Below are positions 1-9,985 of a DNA stretch of 16,274 nt, one piece after another. The DNA is from Eimeria necatrix (Eukaryota > Apicomplexa > Conoidasida > Eucoccidiorida > Eimeriidae): contig NW_013654730.1 in the NCBI RefSeq assembly GCF_000499385.1, positions 1-16,274 of the forward strand, written 5' to 3'. Below the pieces are notes generated by a model. It was not told where the DNA came from, ran no database searches, and saw only the letters and a program-made list of their open reading frames with translations. The position numbers and the translations under genes are program-made. The first letter of the stretch is position 1, and each line of letters begins with the position of its first letter.

Positions 1-152
1 CTCAGCCACACGCCAACACAAAGTTCACACACAAGGTCTAACTAGAGCAGCTGTGCTCAGTGGCACTGCCAAACTCCTTCACAGGCTCCAGATCTTGAGG
101 AAATTCAGATCGTGAGGGTGACTAGTGCGGTGGTTCCCGCGCTGCTGTGCGC

Positions 153-597
153 GCACCACGCAACTTATAGTAGCACGGTGCGTTACGAATAATGACGAGC
201 GATTGACTAGTTCAGTGGAGTTTGGGTCCATTAAGGCAACGCACGACACACCGTTTGAAGCCGGGTTTGCGGAGGAACACTTCCGAGGTGGGCATGCAAT
301 TTCTCAAGCTCGTGCAACAATCAAGAGCATTGGCAGTCCAAGCGCAAGGTGCACTGCAACGTCACGGTCCTCTGCGGCGCACCGCCTGAAAGCAGGTCAA
401 GCCTCGGTGTGCTCATCTCCCGTCCTTTCCAATAGCTCGCGCAACTGGGTAATACTCGTGTACGAATGCGCACGCTGTGCGCTAACGCAAACAGTTCTGC
501 ATCACGCTGTGCGCTAACGCAAACAGTTCTGCATGCCACTGTTGGGCCTGCACAGGCATTTGCATTCGGCCGCAAAGCTTTGCAAGCTCCTTTGTCT
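153..597 (+). repeat. Left tandem array, unit 1 (shortened)
   Basis: First of three diverged units. Its lead segment (from 153) reappears at 598. Its middle segment, with CAAGCTCGT at 305, reappears at 752 and 1408. Its third segment, GTTGGGCCTGCACAGG at 541, reappears at 956. The offset to unit 2 is 445-447 bp, once a 32-bp duplication inside this unit is allowed for. The last part of the full unit (the stretch seen at about 1000-1300) is missing, which explains why this unit is about 210 bp shorter than the 656-bp spacing of units 2 and 3. The frame open from 125 to 517 is protein-like and matches frames in the other units. No known domain was recognised. Confidence 0.8.
471..534 (+). repeat. 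Perfect 32-bp tandem duplication
   Basis: Positions 471-502 and 503-534 are identical, beginning CACGCTGTGCGC and ending TTCTGCAT. Units 2 and 3 of the surrounding array have only one copy here, so this is a recent event in unit 1. Since 32 is not a multiple of three, it would shift any reading frame through it, which argues against coding constraint at this spot. Confidence 0.95.
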
Positions 598-1300
598 GCA
601 CCGCGCAACTTATAGTCGCAGGGTGCGCTGCGAGTAAAGCGCAACAGTTGACGAGTTCACTTGCGTTAGGATCCATTAGGGCTTTGCACGACACACCGTG
701 TCAAACAAAATGTTTGGCTCAAAAGACTTTCTAGGTGGTTGTGCATTTCCTCAAGCTCGTGCACTACTCAACAACACCGGCAGTCGAAGCGCCATGTGCT
801 CTGCAACGTCACGTTCATATGCGGCGCACTCCCTGGAAGCAGGTTAAGCCTCTGTCTGCGCATAGCGTCTCCATTTTAAGTGTTCCCAGAAGTCGGTAAC
901 ACTCGCATACAAATGCGCAAACCGTGCGCCAAAGCAAACAGTTTCGCATGTCTCTGTTGGGCCTGTACAGGCATTTGCATTTGGCCGCAAGTGGCCAAAT
1001 CGCATTCGGCTCACGCTACAACTGCACCTACAGCGCAAAGCGCACTCAAACAGGACAGCCAGTTGCGTTCCTCGACCAACGCATTCACGCGGAACAAGGC
1101 CAGGAACGAGAGTAAGCTCGGCACTCAGAGCCGGCCAGCTCCGTGTGTGATGCTGTCGGTCAACTTCCTCAGAACGTCAGTTGCAACGTAGCAGTGCAGG
1201 TAGAGTGCCTGTTGACAGGCAGCGGCAGCGTACCAACCAAGGCTGCAAGCATCGTCGTACGTGGCATTCAAATACCGCTAGGCGGCGGCACTGAGGATGC
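598..1300 (+). repeat. Left tandem array, unit 2 (most complete)
   Basis: This unit carries all four segments: the lead (598-700, like 153-250), the middle (about 708-850), the third (about 890-985) and the last (about 990-1300). Unit 3 repeats the last three at an offset of 656 bp (752 to 1408; 1005 to 1661). A frame through the middle segment resembles those of units 1 and 3 (shared residues QAR and EAG) but ends in TAA just after EAG. A pyrimidine-rich stretch follows the middle segment in units 1 and 3, and the GAAGCAG/GTYAAG boundary could be a splice donor, so an exon history is possible. It is not shown. Confidence 0.8.
1231..1262 (+). repeat. 32-bp block conserved between units (copy A)
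   Basis: This block begins TACCAACCAAGG and ends CGTCGTACGT. It is identical to 1878-1909, while the flanking sequence of units 2 and 3 differs at about one base in three or four. It could be a protected binding site, a gene-conversion tract or chance. Confidence 0.8.
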
Positions 1301-1359
1301 GATCATTCAGCGACGCACAAAGCATTCCCGTCACGCCTCCGGCTGGAAATACACAGTTC

Positions 1360-1955
1360 GAAACCTCAGTTGCCGAGACACATTTCCTACAAGGTTGTGC
1401 ATTTTCGCAAGCTCGCGCAGTACTCGAATGCACTGGCAGTTCAAACGCCATGCGGAATGCGGCGCCACGTTCACCAGCGGTGCACCTCCTGGAAGCAGGT
1501 CAAGCCTCAGTTTCCCTTTTTCCTCTTTCCCTTAACTCCTTGCCTAAATGAGGTACCCCCGCATGCTGATGCGCCCATGGTGAGCTAAAGCAAACACTTC
1601 TGCATTTCCCTGTCGGGCCTGCACAGCCATGTGCGTTTGATTGCAAAAAGCCAAACCGCGTTCGGCTCACACCACTACACCTACGACGCATACAGCATCC
1701 AAACAGGACGGCTGGTTGCATTTCTCGACCACTGCTTTCACGCGCGACTAAGCCAACAACCAGAACATGCTGGGCACTCGCACCGAGCCAGTTCCGTGTG
1801 TGATGCAGTCAAAACACTTCGTGAAAACGTCAGCTGCTCAGTACCAATGCAGCTAGAGTGCCTGGTCTCATCCAAGATACCAACCAAGGCTGCAAGCATC
1901 GTCGTACGTCTCCTTAAAATACCGCTTGCCGACAACAATGCGGAAGCAACTCCAA
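1360..1955 (+). repeat. Left tandem array, unit 3
   Basis: This unit follows unit 2 at a constant 656-bp offset but lacks the lead segment of units 1 and 2. The last segment aligns with unit 2 with one 3-bp and one 6-bp gap. In that alignment the plus-strand frame 1631-2020 shares VAFLD, SSVCDAV, NVSC and PTKAASIVV with the frame at 924-1300; the unit 2 frame is broken by an in-frame TAA at 1113. My hand count of differences over about 57 codons gave 15, 13 and 12 by codon position, so no frame shows purifying selection. Decayed coding DNA or a non-coding repeat both fit. Confidence 0.75.
1878..1909 (+). repeat. 32-bp block conserved between units (copy B)
   Basis: Identical partner of 1231-1262, sitting at the equivalent place near the end of unit 3. 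It contains the palindrome CGTACG. Confidence 0.8.
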
Positions 1956-2009
1956 ATAAACATCACACTTCAAGAATGAGGAAAGTTTGGAGCTTACTCC
2001 ATGCACGCA

Positions 2010-2315
2010 TTAAAGGATGAGTCATGTACACTTTGACTACACATACCGTCTGGATACAGGATCCGTCTGCGGACAGCAACGGCTAATGAATGAGCACCAC
2101 CTACGCGTGGTCATGCGACGCATACGCAACAAGCTCGAATCATTCGACGCTGGGTTGCGAACAGCTGGCGTCTCTAGACGATTCACAAAGCACAGAATTG
2201 GAGTTCGATCATTACACAGACGATACATGTCATGCCACGCACAGTGCACAAGAAGAACCACTTGAAGAAAACTCGAATCCAATGATTCTACAACACGTTA
2301 GCAGCATTTGAGCAA
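2010..2315 (+). other. Possible fourth relic of the left array
   Basis: Only a weak resemblance is visible. The frame open from 2090 to 2311 contains DAY, then a short gap, then QLASLDD; the last segment of unit 3 has DAY and, further on, RLVAFLD. DNA identity is patchy, with GACGCATAC the longest exact match noticed. The C-terminal half of this 73-codon frame is acidic and protein-like, but no family was recognised. It may be an independent exon or nothing. Confidence 0.2.
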
Positions 2316-3687
2316 GCGATCCGGAACAGGCATAGCACATGCTTAAAGGCCAAAACGAACACATCATAACCCTCTGAACTTTGTTTTCTTTTCCTATGTC
2401 GTGCAGTTCCAAAAGCTGATGTCGGGCATTAGTTCATCACCGGCGCAGGCGACAAGGGTCTGTCATCTTCCTAGCGAAACCCATCGACACTAGCCAAAAG
2501 CTCGAGTGCGACGGAACGACCGCTTTCAATGCGTGCAACTTTGATCCTAATTGCATTCGTCCTACTCAGAGCTTACAATCACTTCCGCAAATGGCCAAAT
2601 ACATCCACAGCATCGCACGCAATAGACTGCGTCAACCTTTCACAGTGTCGAAATCAAGTAAAACTCTAAAGAAAGCACCGCGACATGTCTTGCTCTGCAA
2701 GACAACAACTTAGTAGCAGCATTTGAAAGTTCAGACCTCGACACTCTTCTCTTCGACATATCCAAAGCACCATGCATCGATTTTCTTGCAAGGCAGTGGC
2801 AGTTGTATTCGCCCACTAGCCTCATAAGCCTCTGAGATGGTTGGGAAGCCATAAGTGTTGATGGCAGCGCACTACCTGCATGTTTTGCCTAGTATGTGAA
2901 TGCGCATACGCTTGAGGCGCCACACACTTTCTAGCCTCAGCTTGTGCCCCTGGCCCCCATCTACAACTCGTGGCTTGTAGTGCTATTGCCTGCAGACGCA
3001 GACTGTGGGCGTCAAGCAAGGTGGTTTCAGCACTGCAGCCAACTTCCAAGCAAAACGAACGTGGGAAACAGCACAACACGTTGTGCACTGCCCCTTGTTC
3101 CTTGACAGCACAATTCATTATTGGCGTTCCTGAAGGAATTGCTTTTGATATAGACGCCTTTTTAAAACCTTTTGAGCACGCACGTCAAGTCGTACACATC
3201 GTGTTCGCTGCACGCGAAGTCCACAATACAATTTGCTAGTCGTGGGCTTTGACGGCCTTCGCACCGCGCCTAGAGGGTAAAGACGCTCGTTCCCCAGGCT
3301 TAGGGCTCCCCATATCGCTCTAACTAGAGTTGCACAGAGCCACGACTACAGCACGAAAGCTAACACAGTGCCGCAAGAGCCCAGCAAAACCCAGTGTACT
3401 TTTGGTCAGAGTTCAGAAACCGCGCATAAAAGGTGCTTGGGTGGCAGTGTCTTGGACGGCGTTTCTCGACAGGACTAGGCGGCAGCTATACAAAACAGTC
3501 AGAGCTACGCGAAAAACTACATATTGTGTGAACATTCGTCGGCATTTCCCCATCTAGTGCATATGTCGGTTGCGGAGACGTTGCGGAAAATGCCTGTGCC
3601 TATTTGAAAGCATATTACATCATAGCACATCAGCGTTCCGCTGCCGTATGCTTTGTGATGCCATTCTTTCCAAGGCATCCATATCAC
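2316..3687. other. No gene supported
   Basis: Only short overlapping frames are present. One 46-codon plus frame, 2529-2669, begins MRATLILIAFVLLRAY, which looks like a secretory signal peptide, but it has no supported continuation. The frames at 2822-3118 (minus) and 2970-3239 (plus) overlap and look like mutual shadows. Confidence 0.4.
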
Positions 3688-3813
3688 CTCGCACAAAAGA
3701 AACACAATATCTGCAGTGCCCCTGGGTCCGATGTTGACTAGAAAGCAATTCCCTCCAATGAAAACGGTAAAGGACCCAACTGTGGTGTTTTGACGCTGAA
3801 AAGCACAAAGCGC
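3688..3813 (-). CDS. Possible internal exon, copy 1 of an exon-like pair
   Basis: On the minus strand, an acceptor-like TATGCACAG precedes 3813 and a weak donor GAG/GTGATA follows 3688. The 42 codons between are open, and the same frame stays open from 3909 to 3517. The start reads ALCAFQRQNTTV, and the second copy at 4143-4252 reads CSAFQCQNITLV. Both copies then share F, V and L at similar spacing and a GP pair further on. Some differences are silent (CAG/CAA twice). A different minus-strand frame is about equally similar, and the two copies would end in different phases (0 and 2), so the reading frame is not settled. No family was recognised. Confidence 0.25.
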
Positions 3814-4142
3814 CTGTGCATAAACGCGACACACCACGGAAACCATGAATGGCACACGCACGCATATACTTTGCGCTTTACCCGTACTGTCAGGATGCGC
3901 ACCGCACACCCTCTAGCCATTCCAGTGATCTTGTCATTTTGCTAGCATTTGCCATGTCTGTGAGGAGCTACCAACTGTTCGAGAGAGTGCCACAGTTAGG
4001 CTGCCTAGTGGCAAAACTACGTTCAACCTTCCCACAGTCACCCGGCAAGTAAAAACTGGAATGCAGATAGTGCATTTTCGTCTTTAGTGGAGTATGCTTC
4101 ACAATGCTTTTGCGCCTGCTCGGGAGACATTCGTGCACTTAC

Positions 4143-4252
4143 CTAGCAGAAAATGCATTTTGTGCAGGTCCCATAGTGATTGACAAGGTTCTCGCTGTAG
4201 TGCAAACTACGAAAAATACAAGTGTGATGTTCTGACATTGAAAAGCACTGCA
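4143..4252 (-). CDS. Possible internal exon, copy 2 of an exon-like pair
   Basis: The flanking splice signals are good. The pyrimidine-rich acceptor TTGTTTCCCCGCAG precedes 4252, and the donor GCTAG/GTAAGT, a perfect consensus, follows 4143. The 110-nt interval is open in the frame starting CSAFQCQNITLV, which aligns with 3688-3813. The two copies lie about 440 bp apart, which suggests an old tandem duplication of a genomic segment. The C-terminal halves have diverged. The protein is unknown. The interval could also be a decayed duplicate rather than an active exon. Confidence 0.28.
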
Positions 4253-5162
4253 CTGCGGGGAAACAACAGCTTGGGTACGCGCCTGCAGCACGTTTTGCAC
4301 TCAAACGTCCCAGAAGATCAGCAAGTGTTTTTTTCCGGATGAAGACAAACAACAACTCATGGTACATTTGCCGTTTGCTACCTTACGCATTACCTCACGA
4401 CCCGACGTTCACTTGGACCATGCTGAAGGAACTATAAAGACACATGCAGCAAACGTTCTATAATGTGAGCCCAAGACACCCAACTCATGTAGTTTGCGTA
4501 GCAAAAAGGAATGTAGTCAACGCATTTTTTGCGTCTACTTATCAGGGACTGACGACAACGTGTCAACAAATACGCATTTGTCGTTGTTAATGCGCGTTCG
4601 TCGACACTCTGAAACAGTGCACGCGCAAACAGCTGTTTTTGTGCTGCGCGATGTGGCCTGTAGTGCCAGTGGGTTAGCATGCACCGTGAAAAATGGAAAC
4701 AAAGAAGTTAAAGCGTGCGCAGCGCAGTGCTGCCATGCAACTTTGTGGGGCACGCCAAGTCTGCAGTCACTACTGGTGCACGCAACTATAGTATATTCCT
4801 TAAAATATCCAAACGTTTAAGTGGGAGTTTAACAGGAAGAGCATCGCACGCGAAAATGGTAAGAGCTTCTTGAAGCTACGAAAATGCAGTGTTATGTGAT
4901 CTCAGGTATCCGCTCGGGTGCATCAACTGCATTGCTCTGTTGTGTTACTGAGCATTTGTCTGAATCATTTCGTGGAGGCTCGTATTTCATCTCAAAATAT
5001 CCGCGTAGTTCACTTGTCTGCATGCGGATGCGATTTATTCACCGTACGTGTAGGCCATGAACCAGCCTGAACGTAAGGTGTGGAGCACCGTATCATAGCG
5101 GATAAAGAGAGCGCCATACTCCAGTTGCGCTATTGACTCCCGTAACTTCAGCGGCGGCTCAC
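4253..5162. other. No gene supported
   Basis: The plus frame 4494-4820 (108 codons) overlaps minus frames at 4432-4680 and 4535-4753. None has a recognisable domain or clear splice signals. I see no repeat or RNA gene here. Confidence 0.4.
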
Positions 5163-5285
5163 CTCTTGCACGGTGCATCTCTGCACTGCTTCAGCCCAGT
5201 GCATATCTCAACCTGTTCTTTGAGGGGGCTTGGCAGCCGTTCTGGTTTGATGAATCCAAGGCTGCGCTTCGAACACAATATTTGC
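5163..5285 (-). CDS. Possible internal exon
   Basis: On the minus strand the acceptor-like ATTCGTGCAG precedes 5285 and the donor AAGAG/GTGAGC follows 5163. In between, 40 codons are open, including SLGFIKPERLPSPLKEQVEI, with protein-like charge and Pro distribution. The same frame is open further upstream, to 5473. No domain was recognised. It lies between the exon-like pair at 3688-4252 and the pair at 6534-6719, all on the minus strand, so it might belong to the same gene; phases and intermediate exons cannot be established by eye. Confidence 0.2.
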
Positions 5286-6533
5286 CTGCACGAATACTCA
5301 TGATAAACGTGTGCAGCCTGATGTAAACTGACCAGATTTGAAGCTATGAATCCTGTGCTGCTCACCATAGATCCGCGGTTCCTCACCGTAAAAAAAATGT
5401 TTAGCTTTGGCCCCGCTGCTCTTCTACTCTCCGCCCTTGAAAAATTCCCCTTGTAATTGTAACAGCAGCACATATTTCAACACAACTTTCCTGTCTCAGT
5501 AGAGTAGCGGTACACACCCCCTGCTCCATTGGTAGCTTGTTGGATAAAACAGCACTACAGAGGCGCCAAACACTACAGCTGGCTATCATCTTGCATCTGT
5601 AAGGGCGTTTGCTGTTTTTTGATGAGTTAAACAGACGAATAATGTCAACATCGGGCGAACGGGCTACAACGTTTGAATACTCTAACAGTGAAGCAAACGA
5701 ACTTCAAGAATTCTGCCACGCATTCTTGGTGCTGTTGGATTACACCTGACTACTGTGGGAACTTGATTTTTTGGTAATTGCATACTCGCTAAGTCCGTCA
5801 CATTTCTTGAGAATAAATCATGTCTTTCATAATCCAAATGCAGTGGGTCACTTCGTGTATAGAGAAGCTCTAGTGATAAAGCGTTTCGGGCAAAAAAAGT
5901 GTAGCTAATGTCTCACAAGTTTGCTGCACCTTTGTGTTTGGTACTTTGCCTGATGTTGGGGCTCTGTATGTGCGGCGCTATCTGCAATAGTGAGACGTTA
6001 AAGAAGCTGGTTTAGCTGCTGAACCTTGAAAACTAGAAAATAGTTGAGCCATACGCGTTACCCAAGTAATTGCACTCTCTAGTTGTTCTTGTCGATGCGT
6101 GGAATTTTGGACTGGATGAAAACACTCCCCGTCGCACCACGAACACACATCCTGCATCCCTTGTTACATCGCATATTACTGCAGGCTTGACAAGCTACGA
6201 GCAACCGCAAACGTGAATGCAACTCTCTGGATATTGAGACTGGGAACCTACCTAAGCAGAGACACTGCAACAGTCGTAGCGAGTTTTCTTGGGGCAAGGC
6301 AGTGCAGTTTGCCATATAATGTGATGTTTTACCCAAACATGTACAAATCAACAATGCGGAAACAAACTAGAAGATAGTAGACGCTTTGTCTGTGGTTAGT
6401 GCACGCTTACAAACTATGGCGTGGTGAAGAGTATCTGCGACAATAAATGTATTTGAAGCTGGCTGCGTAAGTCCCCCCAAAAAAGTATTGAGCTACAAGT
6501 GAAGCAGCACGGCTTTAACTTGTGCGCACTCAC
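5286..6533. other. Mostly apparent non-coding; one weak exon candidate
   Basis: One minus-strand interval, 5917-5981, has a good acceptor (CACTATTGCAG) and a donor-like CTT/GTGAGA around 21 open codons. It is too short to trust. The minus frame 6079-6354 (91 codons) contains a donor-like CTTAG/GTAGGT but no recognised domain. The rest shows nothing. Confidence 0.35.
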
Positions 6534-6606
6534 CAGCTGCACGGCATGTGCTGTTTGCTGGAACATCAACACCATTTCTCGAATCCAGAGCTCTTTCAGT
6601 GCTCCG
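6534..6606 (-). CDS. Possible internal exon, second of a pair
   Basis: The upstream acceptor is strong: a T-rich run, then CCTGCCTTTCAAAACAG. The donor CAGCTG/GTGAGT is a near-consensus. With one leading base, 24 codons are open, beginning GALKELWIREMVLM and continuing FQQTAHAVQL, an amphipathic, helix-like sequence. The preceding candidate exon at 6657-6711 ends with two spare bases, so the two join in phase across a 50-bp intron. No family was recognised. A second open frame exists in this interval, but it fits the upstream exon less well. Confidence 0.28.
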
Positions 6607-6656
6607 CTGTTTTGAAAGGCAGGAATTGAAAAAACATTTTAAAGTTCAATACTCAC

Positions 6657-6711
6657 GTCCTGCGAGAATCACCACGTGCGTCAACACATAGTCGCAAGAT
6701 TCCATAATTTC
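6657..6711 (-). CDS. Possible internal exon, first of a pair
   Basis: The 3' end is the donor GCAGGAC/GTGAGT. Two acceptors are possible. TGAG before 6711 gives a frame NYGILRLCVDARGDSRR that joins the next exon (6534-6606) in phase. CTCTCAG before 6719 is the better splice signal, but it opens a different frame (MESCDYVLTHVVILAG) whose join would need a weaker acceptor downstream. The intron of about 50 bp is short. I cannot decide between the two readings. Confidence 0.22.
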
Positions 6712-6719
6712 CTCAGGAC

Positions 6720-7773
6720 CTGAGAGCAATGCACATCATGGCAGTCGTACAGGAGCAACCTGTCGAAGGCTTTATGCTATGTACATGGACAACAATACCT
6801 CTCCGTCACATGCTTTTTTTTCCGCAGTACAACGAGCAGTTGCTTAATTCTGTAGAGCGTGTATCAAAAACACAAACATGTGCTTGTGGGACTGTAAACT
6901 TACTCCCTGCATCGAAATTGACTTCGCTGCATCCGATACACTATAACCGAGTGTCTTCCTGTTGCTCTGTCTGCAACAGTTGCCTAACACTATGGAACGT
7001 GATTGAAATGCTGTTTTGAAAACCCTACCAATGAGTTGTTGGCACCTAGCTTTATTTCGTCACGCAATATGAAAATGCAGTGCCTGCAAAAAACATGCTA
7101 TTGATACGTGAAGTGAGCTGTAAAAGCTCTACGCGTTTGCTGCCCGTCTTGCAAAGTCCACCACTTCGAAGTAGTCTCAGGTGTGTAATTTCATGGCCAT
7201 CTGTATTGAAGGAAGTCCATGCCCATACGTGCACAAGCCAGCCTTCTCCAACTTCTTTCAAACTTTAGCTCCGACAACTTCTATCCCTTTCTCTGGACAA
7301 AAGACCCTTTCTACTACTCATCAAATTCACAGCGCATATCTACAAGATACAGAAATGATGGGGATGCCTACTAGCTGCGCACTTGAAAATTTTAGCAGAA
7401 CTACGTATTAGAGGCCCGCTGGCTTTTGAGACCTGGCATGAGTGCGTAGCGCAAATGCTTACTCGAGGCCTATCACATTTCAATACGTGGCATGGGCTGT
7501 TCCGAAAGGCCTTCGCAACTCAAATCCGCACTCTCTGCGCATTGTGGTGCGGCAAGCAACAATTTCTGAAGCGACCAGTTGGGCTGGTTAATTCTGCACT
7601 GAATAACTCGCACGCCGGAAGAAGACGAAGACACGCATAACATAATCTAATTACCACACGCACTCTCTACGGATGGGCAATTCTCCTGTGAGCCTATTCA
7701 CAATGCCCAAGCAAGCATAGCCATGACTGGCGAAAGCAGTACCACTACTTCAGTCCTCCTCTTCACAATTTCG
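6720..7773. other. No gene supported
   Basis: The plus frames 6729-7019 (96 codons) and 7383-7640 (85 codons) are open but match nothing I recognise. The second has two similar short blocks (ETWHECV and NTWHGLF) 17 residues apart. The minus frame 7052-7261 overlaps the plus frame 7080-7268. There is no repeat or RNA gene. Confidence 0.35.
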
Positions 7774-8066
7774 CTACCTTTCGTTGAAGGACGTTTGGCC
7801 GCACTCTCTTGAGAATAGAAAAAAACACTTCTTCTCAAGCCCATCAAATCCTAAAGCCCTGCCTAAGCACGAACCGCGCATAGGGGACTTGACCAGACTG
7901 GAAAACAGAGCAAGGCGTTCGTACTGCCTAAGATACTCATAATTTTCCATCACAAACCGACAAAATACGCTCCCGTCGAAAAAAGCGAAGTTATCGTCAT
8001 CTTTTGCCGCAGCTTCGAGCTCTTCTGCGAGGTCCAAAACCCACTTTCGGCTTTGCAACCCACGTC
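7774..8066 (-). CDS. Possible terminal exon of an unknown protein
   Basis: This is one of the most protein-like frames in the window. A good acceptor, GTGCCTATCCTCAG, precedes 8066, and the frame stays open to TAG at 7774. From the acceptor it encodes about 96 residues: a charged helical start with WVLDLAEELEAAAKDDDNF, then FAFFDGSVFCRFVMENYEYL, then a basic stretch with Cys and aromatic residues, ending TSFNER. The balance of acidic, aromatic and aliphatic residues is unlike the Cys- and Ser-rich chance frames nearby. An ATG at 8085 could instead start a 103-codon protein. No domain was recognised. Upstream exons were not identified. Confidence 0.4.
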
Positions 8067-9751
8067 CTGAGGATAGGCACGGCATGTGAGCAATTTGTGA
8101 AGCGATCGAGTGTTAGGCTGGTCAAATATGCGGCGCACGGTCCGAAGATTAAAGAGAGGTAGAGCAATCATGCGCGGAATCCTGACATTTATGGCTGACG
8201 GTTCTGCAGTTGCGGCTGAGTAAGTGGGTGCACATCCAACACTGCATGAGCAAATGCGTACATGCTGTGAGAAATAATATATAGATACCAGCTGCCTCGC
8301 ATTATTCTTGGTTTGCTAATTGTTGAGTTATAGCGAGATTAATTCTCTCTGCATGGAACATTTTGCCGGGAGCGTGAAGCAGTCGTTTCACTGGACTGTT
8401 TCTGTAACAGAATATTATACCCAGCCCTTCCGTGAAGCCATAAATACCTAATGTTTTCCCAGCGGGAGCCAGCATTATTCAAAACTGCATATTTCATAGT
8501 GGCAGAGAGATGACACGAAAGACAGTTTTTCTCGTACGAACATTTCAAAGTCTTGGTTCCTAGCCAGGCCCATTTTTTAGTAAATAACAGGGTCTCAGTA
8601 GCTCACGTCCTTTTGTAGCAAGGACCTCCGAAGGGTCATCTAATTCTCACAAAAGACGCATCCATTGCACTGAAAATGCGTTCCAACAGATATCTTTACA
8701 TATTGTACCAAAGAGCCCGACAATTCCTTAAAGATTTTTCCAACCAAAAAAACCAAATAGTGTTCACCATTACGTAAGCGTAGCGGAGACACAAAATATC
8801 AGGGCAAAGAGAAGTGATAGCAGTTATAACGATACTTTTTGCATCACGCCGACACCTATGCGCAAAGTCAACAGTGTTGCGTAGCACCAAGACTTTGCAA
8901 GCAGAGTCCGTGCTAGCAATGAAACGCCGTAGCTTTGGCCAGCGTCAGAACAATAATTTTCTCGTGTGGTGAATGCACGTAAACTGTATCTCACGCCCTG
9001 CGTCATTTCCAGGACTCAGCGCATAGCAACCCAGACGGCCTGACAACGTTCAGTATGCCACGCACGTATATTAGCGCCCGAATCACTTTGGGGCGCAGTA
9101 TGGATGCCAGAGAAGTGCATTGCCACAAACCGTCAGAAAGGCGAAACATGCGCTTAAGCTATTCTCAATGCCTAACAGTTGCTGCTGTTAGTTGTGTACC
9201 TCGTGCTATCTTCAAGTCCAGTGGTATTCATGCTAAACGCGATTTCTCACTGTCTAACCCGGCAGCATTTCTTCACCACTGAAAACCCAGACTCTATGTT
9301 ATGATTTCCAGACTGTAATGAAATGTAATGAATCAACGGATCTCTGCTTGATGTGATCTCAACAACCAATAAAGCACTGGTCAAAATTGGCCACGGACCT
9401 GAGTGCCTTTCACCCTTGCACAATCGAGCGATACTCACAACGAATTTCTGGTCGCGAATTGAGTTTCTCCACTCCAGCGTTATGAAAAAAAATATTTGGG
9501 GTGTCATTTTGAGTGATCGAACGCACATTCTGCGATAGGGGGAGGGGTACACTATGCTCTACCGCTTTTAGTGAAAAAAAACGAAGATACTAGACAAAAT
9601 CAGGAGAAAACAGAAAGAACAAAGGCTCTGACTATATGTCAACGAAATGCACATTTTTATCAACGGCGCAATGTAAAGCCTGTGCGCAGCTCCCACTCGA
9701 ATTGTGAAAACCCCAAAATGGCAGTGCATTTAAATGTTACTCATTTTCCGC
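8067..9751. other. No gene supported
   Basis: Only short overlapping frames are present. The minus frame 9247-9552 (101 codons) is the longest and contains a donor-like GTT/GTGAGTATC near 9430, but it has no recognisable motif. I see no repeats beyond short A or T runs. Confidence 0.4.
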
Positions 9752-9855
9752 TCACACTAGCCAGTCGGTAATCATATCACAAATTTGAGACACGGAAACC
9801 CGCTTTTGCTGAGCTGCAAGCCTTGTATTCCTAGTAAGTAGCTCCCGCAGCACTC
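9752..9855 (-). CDS. Possible last exon, partner of 10398-10530
   Basis: The acceptor-like GGCAGCCACAG precedes 9855, and the frame runs to TGA at 9752. After two leading bases it encodes 33 residues, starting VLRELLTRNTRLAAQQ and ending CDMITDWLV, with a regular amphipathic helix pattern. The candidate exon at 10398-10530 ends one base into a codon, so the two join in phase to give ARR-G-VLRELL. The same frame is open without splicing from 10054. The family is unknown. Confidence 0.3.
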
Positions 9856-9936
9856 CTGTGGCTGCCATACGTGTTAAAGGCATGCCATGCGTGCCCATTT
9901 GGTGCATTTTACTTTTTCCCGGGTTCTTTCGAATCC

Positions 9937-9985
9937 TTTGAACAATTTTGAGTTTTCCTGAGTTTTGATTCATTTGAACAATTTT
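9937..9985 (+). repeat. Short direct repeat, 36-bp spacing
   Basis: TTTGAACAATTTT occurs at 9937-9949 and again at 9973-9985. Including the six bases before each copy, 17 of 19 positions match. It lies within the proposed intron between 9855 and 10398. Confidence 0.8.

Noticed and set aside
321..1721. Minus-strand proteins in the left array (321-644, 844-1038, 1500-1721)
   Set aside because: They resemble one another only because the DNA is repeated. Plus-strand frames are equally similar, and differences show no codon bias.
2529..2669. Small secreted peptide with signal-like start
   Set aside because: A 46-codon frame with a hydrophobic start is easily produced by chance, and no continuation or splice donor was clear.
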